From contig NZ_CP121671.1 of NCBI RefSeq assembly GCF_029714185.1, positions 1,798,001 through 1,862,000 on the forward strand: a stretch of DNA of 64,000 bases, written 5' to 3'. This document shows, in pieces, positions 42,283 through 52,187 of this stretch. Position 1 is the stretch's first letter; each line of letters starts with the position of its first letter. The notes under the pieces are model-generated. The model did no database searches, was not told the origin of the DNA, and saw only the letters and a list, made by a program, of their open reading frames with translations. This stretch comes from Halobacillus naozhouensis (GTDB lineage Bacteria; Bacillota; Bacilli; Bacillales; Halobacillaceae). Both the position numbers and the translations under genes were made by a program.

Positions 42283-45200
42283 AGAAAATTGACAAGGTTT
42301 TAGTAGCCAACCGTGGAGAAATTGCCATTCGTGTTTTCCGTGCCTGTACTGAATTGAATATCCGTACAGTAGCTGTCTACTCACAGGAAGATACAGGTTC
42401 TTACCACAGGTATAAGGCGGATGAAGCCTACCTGATTGGGGAAGGGAAGAAGCCGATCGATGCTTATTTGGATATCGAAGGGATTATTGAAACAGCTAAA
42501 AGCGTCGGAGTAGATGCGATTCATCCCGGCTATGGTTTTCTATCAGAAAATATCGACTTTGCCAGAAGGTGTGAAGAAGAAGGGATTATCTTTATCGGGC
42601 CTACCAGCGAACATCTCAATATGTTCGGCGATAAAGTAAAGGCAAGAGATCAGGCTGTCCAGGCTGATATCCCAGTGATTCCTGGAAGTGATGGTCCAGT
42701 AGCAGGCATCCAGGAAGTCAGCGATTTTGGGGATCAGAATGGATATCCTTTAATGATTAAAGCAGCGATGGGAGGCGGAGGTCGCGGCATGCGGATTGTC
42801 CGCAGTGCTGAGAATCTCCAGGATGCTTATGATCGTGCCCGTTCTGAAGCTAAAGCGGCTTTTGGAAGTGATGAAGTTTATGTGGAGAAACTTGTAGAAG
42901 AGCCTAAACATATTGAAGTGCAAATTCTTGGTGATTTTGATGGTCAGATCGTTCACTTATATGAGCGGGATTGTTCCGTGCAGCGCCGCCATCAGAAGGT
43001 GGTTGAAGTGGCGCCCAGTGTATCACTTCCAGAGGGGTTAAGAGAAAGAATTTGTGATGCGGCCGTTACCCTCATGAACAATGTGAATTACGTGAACGCA
43101 GGTACTGTGGAGTTTCTCGTGTCTGGTGATGAATTTTATTTCATTGAAGTGAATCCACGTGTTCAAGTAGAACATACGATTACGGAAATGATCACAGGTG
43201 TTGACATCGTACAGACCCAAATATTGATCGCAGAAGGTCATCACCTTCACAGTGCCCAAGTAGGGATTCCTGGCCAGGAAGATATCCGTACACACGGCTA
43301 TGCGATTCAATCCCGTGTAACGACGGAGGATCCGCTTAATAATTTCATGCCGGACACCGGCAAAATTATGGCTTACCGGACCGGTGGTGGATTTGGGGTG
43401 CGCCTTGATGCCGGTAATGGGTACCAGGGGGCTGTCATTTCACCTTACTATGATTCCCTTCTTGTGAAACTATCAACATGGGCTCTGACATTCGATCAGG
43501 CCGCACATAAAATGGTACGTAACTTGAAAGAATTCAGAATCCGCGGAATTAAAACGAACATTCCATTCTTAGAAAATGTTATTCAGCACAGCCAATTCCA
43601 ATCAGGTGTTTACAATACGACCTTTATTGATCGATCGCCGGAACTGTTTGTTTTTCCTAAGCGAAAAGACCGTGGAACGAAGATGCTGAGCTATATTGCT
43701 GATCGCACAGTCAATGGGTTTGAAGGCAAGGGGAGCAGAAAGAAGCCGACAATTCCTAAGCCACGTATTCCACAAGTCAAGTATTCAAATGAAATACCCG
43801 GAGGAACGAAACAGATTTTAGATGAAAGAGGTCCTGAAGGTCTGGCAAAATGGTTAAAAGAGCAGAAAGAAGTCCTGCTGACAGATACGACGTTCCGTGA
43901 TGCTCACCAATCATTGCTGGCCACAAGGGTAAGAACAAAAGATCTAAAAACGATCGCAGAGCCTACATCACGATTGCTCCCTGATTTATTCTCATTAGAA
44001 ATGTGGGGCGGAGCGACTTTTGATGTAGCCTACCGATTCCTGAACGAAGACCCGTGGGAAAGACTGCTGACACTCCGGCAGAAATCGCCAAACGTACTTT
44101 TTCAAATGCTGTTACGTGCTTCCAATGCAGTAGGGTATAAAAATTATCCCGATAACCTCATTCGTGAATTTGTTGAGAAGAGTTCCAACGCTGGTATTGA
44201 TGTGTTTAGAATCTTTGATAGTTTGAACTGGGTTGAAGGAATGAAACTAACGATTGATGCGGTACGGGAAAACAATAAGATTGCCGAAGCCTCGATGTGT
44301 TACACAGGGGACATTATGGATTCGTCCAGACCTAAGTATGACCTGAAGTATTATCAAAACTTGGCAAAAGAGCTTCAGGACGCCGGGGCCCATATCCTTG
44401 GCATCAAAGATATGGCTGGATTGCTTAAACCAGAGGCAGCTTATCAGCTTATCTCCAGCCTGAAAGAAACAGTCGATATCCCGATCCACCTTCATACCCA
44501 TGACACGAGTGGAAATGGAATATTTACGTATGCACGAGCTATCGAAGCAGGCGTAGATGTGGTGGACGTGGCAACAGGTTCCATGGCCGGATTGACTTCT
44601 CAGCCAAGTGCCAACAGTCTTTACTATGCACTAGAAGGCAGTGAACGCAAGCCTAATGTAGATATTGAGGCATATGAACAATTAGGTCATTACTGGGAAG
44701 ATATCAGGGAGTACTATACCGATTTTGAAAGCGGCATGATGGCCCCGCATACTGAGGTCTACCATCACGAAATGCCTGGCGGGCAATATAGTAACCTGCA
44801 GCAGCAGGCACGTGCTGTCGGTTTAGCGGATCGCTGGGACGAAGTGAAACATATGTACCGCAGAGTGAACGATATGTTCGGGGATATTGTAAAAGTCACG
44901 CCGTCCTCCAAAGTGGTTGGTGACATGGCTTTATTCATGGTTCAGAACGATTTGAATGAAGATGATATCTATGAAAAAGGAGAATCATTAGCATTCCCGG
45001 ATAGTGTTGTAGAACTTTTCCAGGGGTATTTAGGGCAGCCTTATGAAGGGTTTCCTTCTGAGTTGCAGCGGATCGTATTAAAAGGCAGACAGCCGATTAA
45101 TGAACGTCCAGGTGAACTGCTTGACCCTGTCGATTTCAAGGACTTGAAAGAAACCTTGTTCCATAAACTAGATCGGCAGGTTACTAGTTTCGATATGATT

Positions 45201-45713
45201 AGCCATGCTCTGTATCCTAAAGTGTTTATGGACTATCACAAGTTTACAGAACAATATGGTGACATGTCTGTTTTAGATACACCGACGTTCTTCTATGGTA
45301 TGCGGCTTGGGGAAGAGATCGAGGTGGAGATCGAACAAGGTAAGACTTTAATCGTCAAACTCGTTTCGATTGGAGAAGCTCAAGTTGATGGAACGAGAAC
45401 GGTCTACTTTGAATTGAACGGTCAGCCTCGTGAAGTTGTAATTAAGGACTTGAATGTAAAAGCTACTGTCCAGCAGCGTCCAAAGGCAGACAAATCAAAT
45501 GCTAAACACATTGGAGCGAGTATGCCGGGTACAGTCATTAAGGTCATTTCCGAAAAAGGTGACAAAGTCCAAAAAGGAGATCACCTCATGATAACCGAAG
45601 CCATGAAGATGGAGACGACAGTCCAAGCGCCATTTGATGGTGTGATCAAAGATATTTATGTCGGTAACAATGAAGCGATTCACGTAGAAGATTTACTCAT
45701 CGAATTTGAGTAA
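42273..45713 (+). CDS. pycA: Pyruvate carboxylase
   Basis: 1146-residue biotin enzyme making oxaloacetate from pyruvate and bicarbonate. Order: biotin carboxylase (1-450; AAMGGGGRGMR ATP-grasp loop, EVNPRVQVEHTITE), carboxyltransferase (about 530-800; TDTTFRDAHQSLLATR, HTHDTSGN metal site), allosteric/tetramerisation region, and BCCP (about 1070-1146; biotinylated Lys1112 in EAMKMET). Full length, anaplerotic. In B. subtilis it is activated by DarB when c-di-AMP is low; darB is at 1707. ATG 42273 lies inside ftsW. Confidence 0.97.
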   Translation: MELKKIDKVLVANRGEIAIRVFRACTELNIRTVAVYSQEDTGSYHRYKADEAYLIGEGKKPIDAYLDIEGIIETAKSVGVDAIHPGYGFLSENIDFARRCEEEGIIFIGPTSEHLNMFGDKVKARDQAVQADIPVIPGSDGPVAGIQEVSDFGDQNGYPLMIKAAMGGGGRGMRIVRSAENLQDAYDRARSEAKAAFGSDEVYVEKLVEEPKHIEVQILGDFDGQIVHLYERDCSVQRRHQKVVEVAPSVSLPEGLRERICDAAVTLMNNVNYVNAGTVEFLVSGDEFYFIEVNPRVQVEHTITEMITGVDIVQTQILIAEGHHLHSAQVGIPGQEDIRTHGYAIQSRVTTEDPLNNFMPDTGKIMAYRTGGGFGVRLDAGNGYQGAVISPYYDSLLVKLSTWALTFDQAAHKMVRNLKEFRIRGIKTNIPFLENVIQHSQFQSGVYNTTFIDRSPELFVFPKRKDRGTKMLSYIADRTVNGFEGKGSRKKPTIPKPRIPQVKYSNEIPGGTKQILDERGPEGLAKWLKEQKEVLLTDTTFRDAHQSLLATRVRTKDLKTIAEPTSRLLPDLFSLEMWGGATFDVAYRFLNEDPWERLLTLRQKSPNVLFQMLLRASNAVGYKNYPDNLIREFVEKSSNAGIDVFRIFDSLNWVEGMKLTIDAVRENNKIAEASMCYTGDIMDSSRPKYDLKYYQNLAKELQDAGAHILGIKDMAGLLKPEAAYQLISSLKETVDIPIHLHTHDTSGNGIFTYARAIEAGVDVVDVATGSMAGLTSQPSANSLYYALEGSERKPNVDIEAYEQLGHYWEDIREYYTDFESGMMAPHTEVYHHEMPGGQYSNLQQQARAVGLADRWDEVKHMYRRVNDMFGDIVKVTPSSKVVGDMALFMVQNDLNEDDIYEKGESLAFPDSVVELFQGYLGQPYEGFPSELQRIVLKGRQPINERPGELLDPVDFKDLKETLFHKLDRQVTSFDMISHALYPKVFMDYHKFTEQYGDMSVLDTPTFFYGMRLGEEIEVEIEQGKTLIVKLVSIGEAQVDGTRTVYFELNGQPREVVIKDLNVKATVQQRPKADKSNAKHIGASMPGTVIKVISEKGDKVQKGDHLMITEAMKMETTVQAPFDGVIKDIYVGNNEAIHVEDLLIEFE

Positions 45714-45722
45714 ATCCTTTAG

Positions 45723-45758
45723 AGACCTGGTACCTGTAAAATAGGACCAGGTCTTTTT
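45723..45758 (+). terminator. Terminator after pycA
   Basis: AGACCTGGT / ACCAGGTCT then TTTTT. Confidence 0.88.
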
Positions 45759-45832
45759 TATACATACACAAGCGAAATGATCAGCTGGAGGCTCAGGATT
45801 CATCGAAATAGGGACTTTTGGAGGTACTACAG

Positions 45833-45907
45833 TTGACAAAATTTGAATTCTGGATGCCGGATAAAATTGAATTCCTGCTGAACAGGACCTTGCATTGTGG
45901 CCCGTAA
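45833..45907 (+). CDS. Possible 24-codon ORF in the pycA-ctaB gap
   Basis: TTG 45833 is seven bases after GGAGGT (45820-45825) and opens 24 codons beginning MTKFEFWMPDKIEFLLNR. It lies in a 444-base interval where B. subtilis carries divergent ctaA; no ctaA is present. It may be a leader peptide, a relic or chance. No promoter is evident. Confidence 0.25.
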   Translation: MTKFEFWMPDKIEFLLNRTLHCGP

Positions 45908-45995
45908 TTTGCTAGAACTATAAAGGTGTCTATTTTTTCTTTATGTACATAGGAGATCCAGGGAAAGCCTTTCCAAAAAAAGCGTCACATATTTG

Positions 45996-46017
45996 TCACA
46001 TTTTAATAAAATTGTGA
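45996..46017. promoter_or_regulatory. Palindrome upstream of ctaB, possible operator
   Basis: Positions 45996-46017 read TCACA, twelve AT-only bases, TGTGA; most positions pair across the dyad. A half-site copy (GTCACAT) lies at 45984-45990. A TACAAT -10-like hexamer follows at 46049. ResD or another respiratory regulator is possible; the cta operon of B. subtilis is ResD- and CcpA-controlled. Confidence 0.35.
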
Positions 46018-46157
46018 AGGAAAAATAGATAGAAGTGAAATTCCATGATACAATTATTCTGATGTTTCCATGAATTGTTTACTTTTATGGAGAATGATGA
46101 CTGATTTATAGCTAACTTGCCAATGCTATAAAAGACAGAAGGAGGGAAGATATTTCG

Positions 46158-47096
46158 ATGGACAATCCTAGAACAGTTGAGTCCGCTGCTTCATATGTTG
46201 TGAGCGAGTCAACTGTCCGTGAAACTTCAATGATAGCTGACATCAAAAGCTTAATTAAAGTCGGAATAATAAACTCCAATCTGATTACAACGTTCACAGG
46301 TTTCTGGCTTGCCATGTATTTTACTGGTGCAGGCTTCGCCAGTCATTGGCTGACATTCCTATTGACCATGTTCGGAACCGCTTTCTTAATTGCGGGTGGA
46401 TGTATCATCAATAACTGGTATGATAGAGATATTGATCACATCATGACACGAACGGTCAGCCGCCCTACTGTAACGGGTTCAATTCCATTGCCAGTGATTT
46501 TATCGATGGGTATTGGCGCTTCAAGCATCGGTTTTATTATACTTTTATTCACGACCATAGAAGCTGCCCTCTTTGGAGCATTTGGCTGGTTTGTTTATGT
46601 GGTGCTGTACACCATGTGGTCTAAAAGGAAATACACGATCAACACGGTAATTGGAAGCTTTTCCGGTGCTGTTCCGCCATTAATCGGGTGGGCTGCCGTT
46701 GAACCGGGATTACGTTTAGAAGCTATTATCTTGTTTTTAATTATGTTTATCTGGCAAACTCCTCATTTTTTAGCTTTAGCTATGAAGAAGAAAGAGGATT
46801 ACAAAGCAGCTGGAATTCCAATGCTGCCTGTTGTTCATGGGTTTAAAATGACCAAAAGGCAAGTGGTCGTTTATGTAGCTTGTTTATTGCCATTACCAAT
46901 TTACTTAGTTTCTCTGGGAAGCATCTTTTTAACGGTGGCCTTCGCTCTGTCTATCGGCTGGCTGATACTGGGTTTAGTCGGGTTCTTGATGAAGGACGAT
47001 TATAAGTGGGCCAAGTGGATGTTTGTTTATTCCTTGAACTATTTGACAATCCTATTCTTAACGATGGTGCTTGTCACATTGCCTGTTTCTTTTTAA
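46158..47096 (+). CDS. ctaB: Protohaem IX farnesyltransferase (haem O synthase)
   Basis: 312-residue UbiA-type prenyltransferase with about nine membrane helices, adding a farnesyl group to haem B to give haem O for the caa3 oxidase. The Asp-rich motif NNWYDRDIDHIMTRTVSRP and the second loop YTIN...MWSKRKY are present. SD AGGAGGGAAG before ATG 46158. First gene of the cta cluster. The next enzyme, haem A synthase CtaA, is not in the window. Confidence 0.94.
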   Translation: MDNPRTVESAASYVVSESTVRETSMIADIKSLIKVGIINSNLITTFTGFWLAMYFTGAGFASHWLTFLLTMFGTAFLIAGGCIINNWYDRDIDHIMTRTVSRPTVTGSIPLPVILSMGIGASSIGFIILLFTTIEAALFGAFGWFVYVVLYTMWSKRKYTINTVIGSFSGAVPPLIGWAAVEPGLRLEAIILFLIMFIWQTPHFLALAMKKKEDYKAAGIPMLPVVHGFKMTKRQVVVYVACLLPLPIYLVSLGSIFLTVAFALSIGWLILGLVGFLMKDDYKWAKWMFVYSLNYLTILFLTMVLVTLPVSF

Positions 47097-47167
47097 GGTA
47101 ACCAGCTCTTTTTCGAGCTAGTTCCAATAATATAATTCAATCAAAAGAGAAAGAGAGGTATCACTCA

Positions 47168-48232
47168 ATGAGAGGTTGGATGGGAAAGTTCCGTTCCTTG
47201 ATCTTATTTGGCGCATTAACCCTATTCCTTTCGGGATGCGGGGTTGAGAATATGACTGCACTAAAGCCAGAAGGATATGGAGCGAATTTATTATTTGATC
47301 TTATGATGATCAGTATTGCGATAATGCTCTTTGTGTTCATTATCGTTATGGCGATCTACACGTTTGTTTTAATTCGTTATCGTCAGAAAAAGGGACAGGA
47401 AGACTATATCCCTAAACAAACAGAAGGAAACAAAGCTTTAGAAATGATTTGGACAGTTATCCCAATTATTTTACTTCTAGTATTAGCTGTTCCTACTGTG
47501 CAAGCTACGTTTGACTTAGCGGATACAGGAGCTAAGAACGATGAGGACGCAATAACCATTGAGGTTACTGGTAATCAGTACTGGTGGCATTTTAATTATA
47601 AAGGACAGGAAATCACGACGAGTCAGGACCTTTATATTCCAACTGGTGAACGCGTATACTTAGACTTAAAATCGAGTGATGTTATTCACTCATTCTGGGT
47701 TCCTTCCATCGCAGGTAAAATGGACACGAATCCGGGCGAAAACGTAAATTCGATGTACTTAGAAGCTTTTGAAGAAGGCGTTTACTGGGGACAATGTGCT
47801 GAGCTTTGTGGTCCATCGCATTCTTTAATGGACTTTAAAGTGATTGCTGTAAGTCCTGAAGAATTTGATCAGTGGGTAAAAGACATGCAAAATGTCGATC
47901 CTGAAGCTGAGCCAAAGACAGCCTCTGCAAAAGAAGGTCAGGAATTATTTAATAACAACTGTATGAGCTGTCACGCCATTGGAAGCGGCGGTGCCGGTAT
48001 TGCACCAAACCTAACCAATTTTGGCAACCGTACGATGATTGCAGGAATTCTTGAACCGACGAAAGAGAACTTGGTCAATTGGATTGTTAATCCAGATGAA
48101 ATTAAGCCTGGTAACCAAATGCCGGCCAATCTGGTATCTGAAGAAGAAGCAAGCAAGATTGCAGATTACCTGCTGCAACTTAAACATTCAGAAGTTACAC
48201 CTGATTCTGCAGGTGACAACAATCAAAAATAA
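47168..48232 (+). CDS. ctaC: Cytochrome caa3 oxidase subunit II with cytochrome c domain
   Basis: 354 residues: lipoprotein-type signal (LSGC near residue 24), two membrane helices, the CuA domain (HSFWVPSIAGKMDTNPG and WGQCAELCGPSH, Cys210/Cys214), and a fused cytochrome c with NCMSCH (Cys265/Cys268, haem ligand His269) and axial Met318 in GNQMPAN. The fusion defines caa3 oxidase, which takes electrons from cytochrome c. SD AGAGGT before ATG 47168. Confidence 0.96.
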   Translation: MRGWMGKFRSLILFGALTLFLSGCGVENMTALKPEGYGANLLFDLMMISIAIMLFVFIIVMAIYTFVLIRYRQKKGQEDYIPKQTEGNKALEMIWTVIPIILLLVLAVPTVQATFDLADTGAKNDEDAITIEVTGNQYWWHFNYKGQEITTSQDLYIPTGERVYLDLKSSDVIHSFWVPSIAGKMDTNPGENVNSMYLEAFEEGVYWGQCAELCGPSHSLMDFKVIAVSPEEFDQWVKDMQNVDPEAEPKTASAKEGQELFNNNCMSCHAIGSGGAGIAPNLTNFGNRTMIAGILEPTKENLVNWIVNPDEIKPGNQMPANLVSEEEASKIADYLLQLKHSEVTPDSAGDNNQK

Positions 48233-48273
48233 TTTATAACTACGAGAAAGAGGTTTTTAAGGGAGGTTAAAGC

Positions 48274-50127
48274 GTGAGTACTGCTGTTGCTCAAAATCGT
48301 GGACTCGGCGCTGCGATTTGGGACTATTTAACAACGGTGGACCATAAAAAGATTGCTCATCTTTATTTGGTCTCCGGAGGTTTATTTTTCCTTATCGGCG
48401 GGCTTGAAGCGATGATAATTCGAATTCAGCTTATGGAGCCTAGTAATAACTTCATATCCGCTGGACTTTATAATGAAATGATCACCATGCATGGTACAAC
48501 AATGATTTTCCTGGCGGCAATGCCGATCATATTTGCTTTAATGAATGCTGTTGTACCTTTACAGATCGGAGCACGAGATGTAGCTTTTCCATTTTTGAAC
48601 TCACTAGGTTTCTGGTTGTTTTTATTTGGTGGGTTAATTTTGAACATTTCCTGGTTTACGGGCGCTCCAGATGCCGGCTGGACGAACTATGCACCACTTT
48701 CGACAACCTCGCCCGGCCATGGAGTAGACTACTACGTCATGGGTCTGCAGATCTCAGGCGCTGGAACGTTGATTGGTGGTATTAACTTTCTTGTAACGAT
48801 CGTTAATATGCGTGCACCCGGTATGACATATATGCGTATGCCGTTGTTTACCTGGACTGTCTTTGTAACGAGCACATTGATCCTATTTGCCTTCCCGGCA
48901 TTGACTGTTGGTCTTTTCCTCATGATGTTTGACCGCATGTTTGGATCTGCATTCTTTGATGTAGCTCTTGGCGGTAACGCTATGATCTGGGAGCACTTAT
49001 TCTGGATCTTTGGACACCCGGAAGTATATATTTTGATTCTTCCTGCTTTCGGTGCTTTTAGTGAAATCTTTTCTACGTTTTCTAAAAAACGCCTGTTTGG
49101 TTATTCAGCGATGGTATTTGCAACTGTATTGATCGGCTTTTTAGCCTTCATGGTTTGGGCTCACCACATGTTTACTGTGGGAATGGGTCCAATTGCGAAC
49201 TCGATCTTTGCTGTAGCTACAATGGCAATTGCTGTTCCAACCGGAATTAAGATATTCAACTGGCTGTTTACGATGTGGGGCGGTAACATTCGCATGACAA
49301 CCGCTATGCTCTGGTCAATCGCATTTATCCCTACCTTCACCATTGGAGGTATGACAGGGGTAATGCTGGCGGCCGCAGCAGCTGATTATCAATATCACGA
49401 TACTTATTTCGTAGTAGCCCATTTCCACTATGTTATCGTTGGTGGTCTGGTGTTCGGTATTTTCGCTGCCCTCCATTACTGGTGGCCGAAAATGTTTGGG
49501 CAAGTTTTAAGTGAAGGTCTTGGTAAGTTAACTTTCTGGTTGTTCTTCATCGGATTCCATCTGACGTTCTTCATTCAGCATTTCTTAGGTCTGATTGGAA
49601 TGCCGCGTCGTTACTGGACATACCAGGAAGGACAGGGACTGGAATTAGGAAACATGATCAGTACAGTCGGTGCCTTTTTAATGGCGATTGGTACTCTTGT
49701 TTTCCTCTATAACATTGTTCAAACTGCCGTAAAAGGCGAGAAAGTAAGCGGAGACCCGTGGGATGGCCGTACGCTCGAATGGGCAATTCCATCACCACCA
49801 CCGCACTATAATTTCAAACAAACACCACTTGTCCGCGGTCTTGACGCCCTATGGGTGGAGAAGATGGAAGGCAAGAATGGGATGACCCCTGCTGAGCCGC
49901 TTGGTGATATTCATATGCCAAATAACTCTATTCTTCCGTTCTTAATGTCATTAGGACTGTTTATTGCAGGCTTTGGGTTCATCTATCAAGTGGACAATAA
50001 AATGTGGTTAATTCTCGTATTTATCGGAATGGGTATTACACTTGGATCCATGTTGACACGTTCAGTCAAAGATGATCTAGGTCATCATATTCATAAAGAA
50101 GATCTTGAGAAGGGGGCTGGCGAGTAA
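48274..50127 (+). CDS. ctaD: Cytochrome caa3 oxidase subunit I
   Basis: 617-residue haem-copper oxidase core with 12 or more membrane helices. Seen: the low-spin haem His in MHGTTMIFL, WEHLFWIFGHPEVYILILPAFG (CuB His-Tyr cross-link region), WAHHMFTVGM (CuB His pair), and HDTYFVVAHFHYVIVGG. GTG 48274 has GGGAGG upstream. Its stop overlaps the ctaE start by one base (TAATG). Confidence 0.97.
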   Translation: MSTAVAQNRGLGAAIWDYLTTVDHKKIAHLYLVSGGLFFLIGGLEAMIIRIQLMEPSNNFISAGLYNEMITMHGTTMIFLAAMPIIFALMNAVVPLQIGARDVAFPFLNSLGFWLFLFGGLILNISWFTGAPDAGWTNYAPLSTTSPGHGVDYYVMGLQISGAGTLIGGINFLVTIVNMRAPGMTYMRMPLFTWTVFVTSTLILFAFPALTVGLFLMMFDRMFGSAFFDVALGGNAMIWEHLFWIFGHPEVYILILPAFGAFSEIFSTFSKKRLFGYSAMVFATVLIGFLAFMVWAHHMFTVGMGPIANSIFAVATMAIAVPTGIKIFNWLFTMWGGNIRMTTAMLWSIAFIPTFTIGGMTGVMLAAAAADYQYHDTYFVVAHFHYVIVGGLVFGIFAALHYWWPKMFGQVLSEGLGKLTFWLFFIGFHLTFFIQHFLGLIGMPRRYWTYQEGQGLELGNMISTVGAFLMAIGTLVFLYNIVQTAVKGEKVSGDPWDGRTLEWAIPSPPPHYNFKQTPLVRGLDALWVEKMEGKNGMTPAEPLGDIHMPNNSILPFLMSLGLFIAGFGFIYQVDNKMWLILVFIGMGITLGSMLTRSVKDDLGHHIHKEDLEKGAGE

Positions 50128-50750
50128 TGAGTAATGAGGATGTACTAAATCCAAAAGAAATGCCACATGAGCCGGAAAAAGCCACCCTTGAAGGCAAGAA
50201 TAAGTTCATAGGCTTTTGGTTCTTCCTTGGCGGGGAAACCGTATTGTTTGCTTGTTTATTTGGTACGTATCTTGCATTAAACGGCTCGACTATGGGGGAG
50301 AATACTCCTGAACACCTATTTGGCTTAGAGCTCGTGTTTATTATGACGATGCTTCTATTAACAAGTTCTCTGACAAGTGTGTATGCAATGTACCATATGA
50401 AGAACAATGATTTTGGGAAAATGCAATTATGGCTTGGCGTTACAGTCGTGCTTGGACTCGGATTCCTTGGCTGTGAAATTTACGAATTCATGCACTACAT
50501 TCACGAGTATGAATTCACATTCCAATCTTCGGCGTTCGGTTCTGCTTTTTACACGTTAGTTGGATTCCATGGTGGTCACGTACTATTTGGTTTATCATGG
50601 ATCACTGCGTTGATGATTCGTAATTCAAGACGCGGCCTGAACCTGTATAATGCACCTAAGTTTTATATTGCAAGTTTATACTGGCACTTCATTGATGTTG
50701 TATGGGTATTTATCTTTACTGTCGTATATTTGATGGGAAAGGTGGGTTAA
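50127..50750 (+). CDS. ctaE: Cytochrome caa3 oxidase subunit III
   Basis: 207 residues, five membrane helices, heme-copper oxidase subunit III without the first two helices of the mitochondrial form. Seen: GFWFFLGGETVLFACLFGTYL and the invariant-type GFHGGHVLFGL and YWHFIDVVWVFIF. The GAG-TAA-TG junction couples it to ctaD. SD AAGGGGG lies inside ctaD. Confidence 0.96.
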   Translation: MSNEDVLNPKEMPHEPEKATLEGKNKFIGFWFFLGGETVLFACLFGTYLALNGSTMGENTPEHLFGLELVFIMTMLLLTSSLTSVYAMYHMKNNDFGKMQLWLGVTVVLGLGFLGCEIYEFMHYIHEYEFTFQSSAFGSAFYTLVGFHGGHVLFGLSWITALMIRNSRRGLNLYNAPKFYIASLYWHFIDVVWVFIFTVVYLMGKVG

Positions 50751-50753
50751 TCA

Positions 50754-51077
50754 ATGGCGAATCACTCGAAATCCCCTAGTCAGCAAATGGACTTTGAGAA
50801 GAAGCAGCACAAGGAAGAAATGAAACAGCAAGTGATTAGTTTTGTGATGATGATTCTTTTCACGATCGTGGCATTTAGTATGGTGCTGCTTGAGATTAAC
50901 TCGTATTTCCTCATTCCTACATTGATCTTACTGGCAGTTGTGCAAGTTCTTTTCCAACTGTATTACTTCATGCATATGAAAAACAAAGGGCATGACATGG
51001 TTGCCATGATGATGTACGGAGGAATCAGTGTTGCCGTACTGACGATCATTACCTTTACGACTATTATCTGGTGGTAA
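50754..51077 (+). CDS. ctaF: Cytochrome caa3 oxidase subunit IV
   Basis: 107 residues, a charged N-terminal tail followed by three membrane helices (about 27-46, 50-70, 82-104). Small accessory subunit IV, assigned by family pattern (FYLIPTLILLAVVQVLFQLYYFMHMKNK-like core) and by position right after ctaE. Ends at a terminator. Confidence 0.92.
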   Translation: MANHSKSPSQQMDFEKKQHKEEMKQQVISFVMMILFTIVAFSMVLLEINSYFLIPTLILLAVVQVLFQLYYFMHMKNKGHDMVAMMMYGGISVAVLTIITFTTIIWW

Positions 51078-51085
51078 AGAAGACA

Positions 51086-51114
51086 AAAGACCGGGGATCT
51101 CCGGTCTTTTTCTT
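51086..51114 (+). terminator. Terminator after ctaF
   Basis: AAAGACCGG / CCGGTCTTTTTC; separates structural genes from ctaG. Confidence 0.85.
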
Positions 51115-51225
51115 TATGTCTAATTTATGAACATTAAAAAAGATCTTGGACAAGGCTCGTGTTTTACGTGAAAATTAGTTAAAATAAAGAGGTAACAAGT
51201 CTATACAATCTGAGGTGAGACACCC

Positions 51226-52125
51226 ATGTGGTTAGAACTACAAATATTCGGGTTTCGAGCACTATGGAGCCCTTATTATTTGCTTTTTGTTTTAGTACTT
51301 TCATTTCTTTACTTTATGATAACCGGACCGTGGCGTAAGCAGGGTGAAACAAGACCTGAAACCCGTCAGCAGGTAATGTTTTATATCGGGATGGCATTGT
51401 TATACACTATCAAGGGATCCCCGATTGACTTACTCTCTCATATAATGTTTACCGCACATATGATACAAATGGCTCTTTATTACTTATTGTTTCCAATCCT
51501 CATTATTAAAGGGATCCCTGTTTGGATTTGGCAAAAGGTTTTTCAAATACGTGGACTGAAGTCGGTTCTTAGCTTATTAACAAGGCCGTTGATTGCACTG
51601 TTATTATTTAACGGTGTATTCTCGATTTATCACATGCCACAGGTGTTTGATTATGCCAAATCGAGTGAATGGGCTCATGCGCTTATTAGTACCGGCATTT
51701 TATTCACCGCATTTTGTATGTGGTGGGCCGTGTATTCACCGCTTGAGAAAACAGATCGTTTAAGCCCTATTTTAAAGATTGGCTACATTTTTGCTAACGG
51801 TGTTTTAATTACACCAGCATGCGGGCTGATCATTTTTGCCGGCGCCCCTATCTATGAAACATATTCCCAGGCGGGTGCATGGCTGCAGGCAATGAGTTTA
51901 TGTGTGCCCACAGATGTACTGGCAGGCATTTCAAATCAATTAAGTGGCCCTGCGTTTTTTACTCCAATGCCAGTGCTGCATGATCAGCAGCTGGGCGGGA
52001 TTGTCATGAAAGTATCACAAGAGATCATTTTCGGCTTCATTATTGCTCAAATCTTTTTCAGCTGGTTTAATCGTGAGCGTGATACAATTGATCCATTGCC
52101 AAGCCATTTGCAAACAGACTCGTAA
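51226..52125 (+). CDS. ctaG: Cytochrome c oxidase assembly factor CtaG (caa3 type)
   Basis: 299-residue membrane protein with seven helices, caa3_CtaG family (unrelated in sequence to Cox11-type CtaG). In B. subtilis it is needed for caa3 formation, probably for CuB. Histidine-bearing helices that could handle copper are visible: LLSHIMFTAHMIQMALYYL and FNGVFSIYHMPQVFD. SD GAGGTGAGA before ATG 51226; separate transcript likely. Confidence 0.92.
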   Translation: MWLELQIFGFRALWSPYYLLFVLVLSFLYFMITGPWRKQGETRPETRQQVMFYIGMALLYTIKGSPIDLLSHIMFTAHMIQMALYYLLFPILIIKGIPVWIWQKVFQIRGLKSVLSLLTRPLIALLLFNGVFSIYHMPQVFDYAKSSEWAHALISTGILFTAFCMWWAVYSPLEKTDRLSPILKIGYIFANGVLITPACGLIIFAGAPIYETYSQAGAWLQAMSLCVPTDVLAGISNQLSGPAFFTPMPVLHDQQLGGIVMKVSQEIIFGFIIAQIFFSWFNRERDTIDPLPSHLQTDS

Positions 52126-52187
52126 TGCTGAGAGTTTACCTCCGCCTATACACTTTGCCGTAAGATTTATCGAAAAGGAGAACGCAC

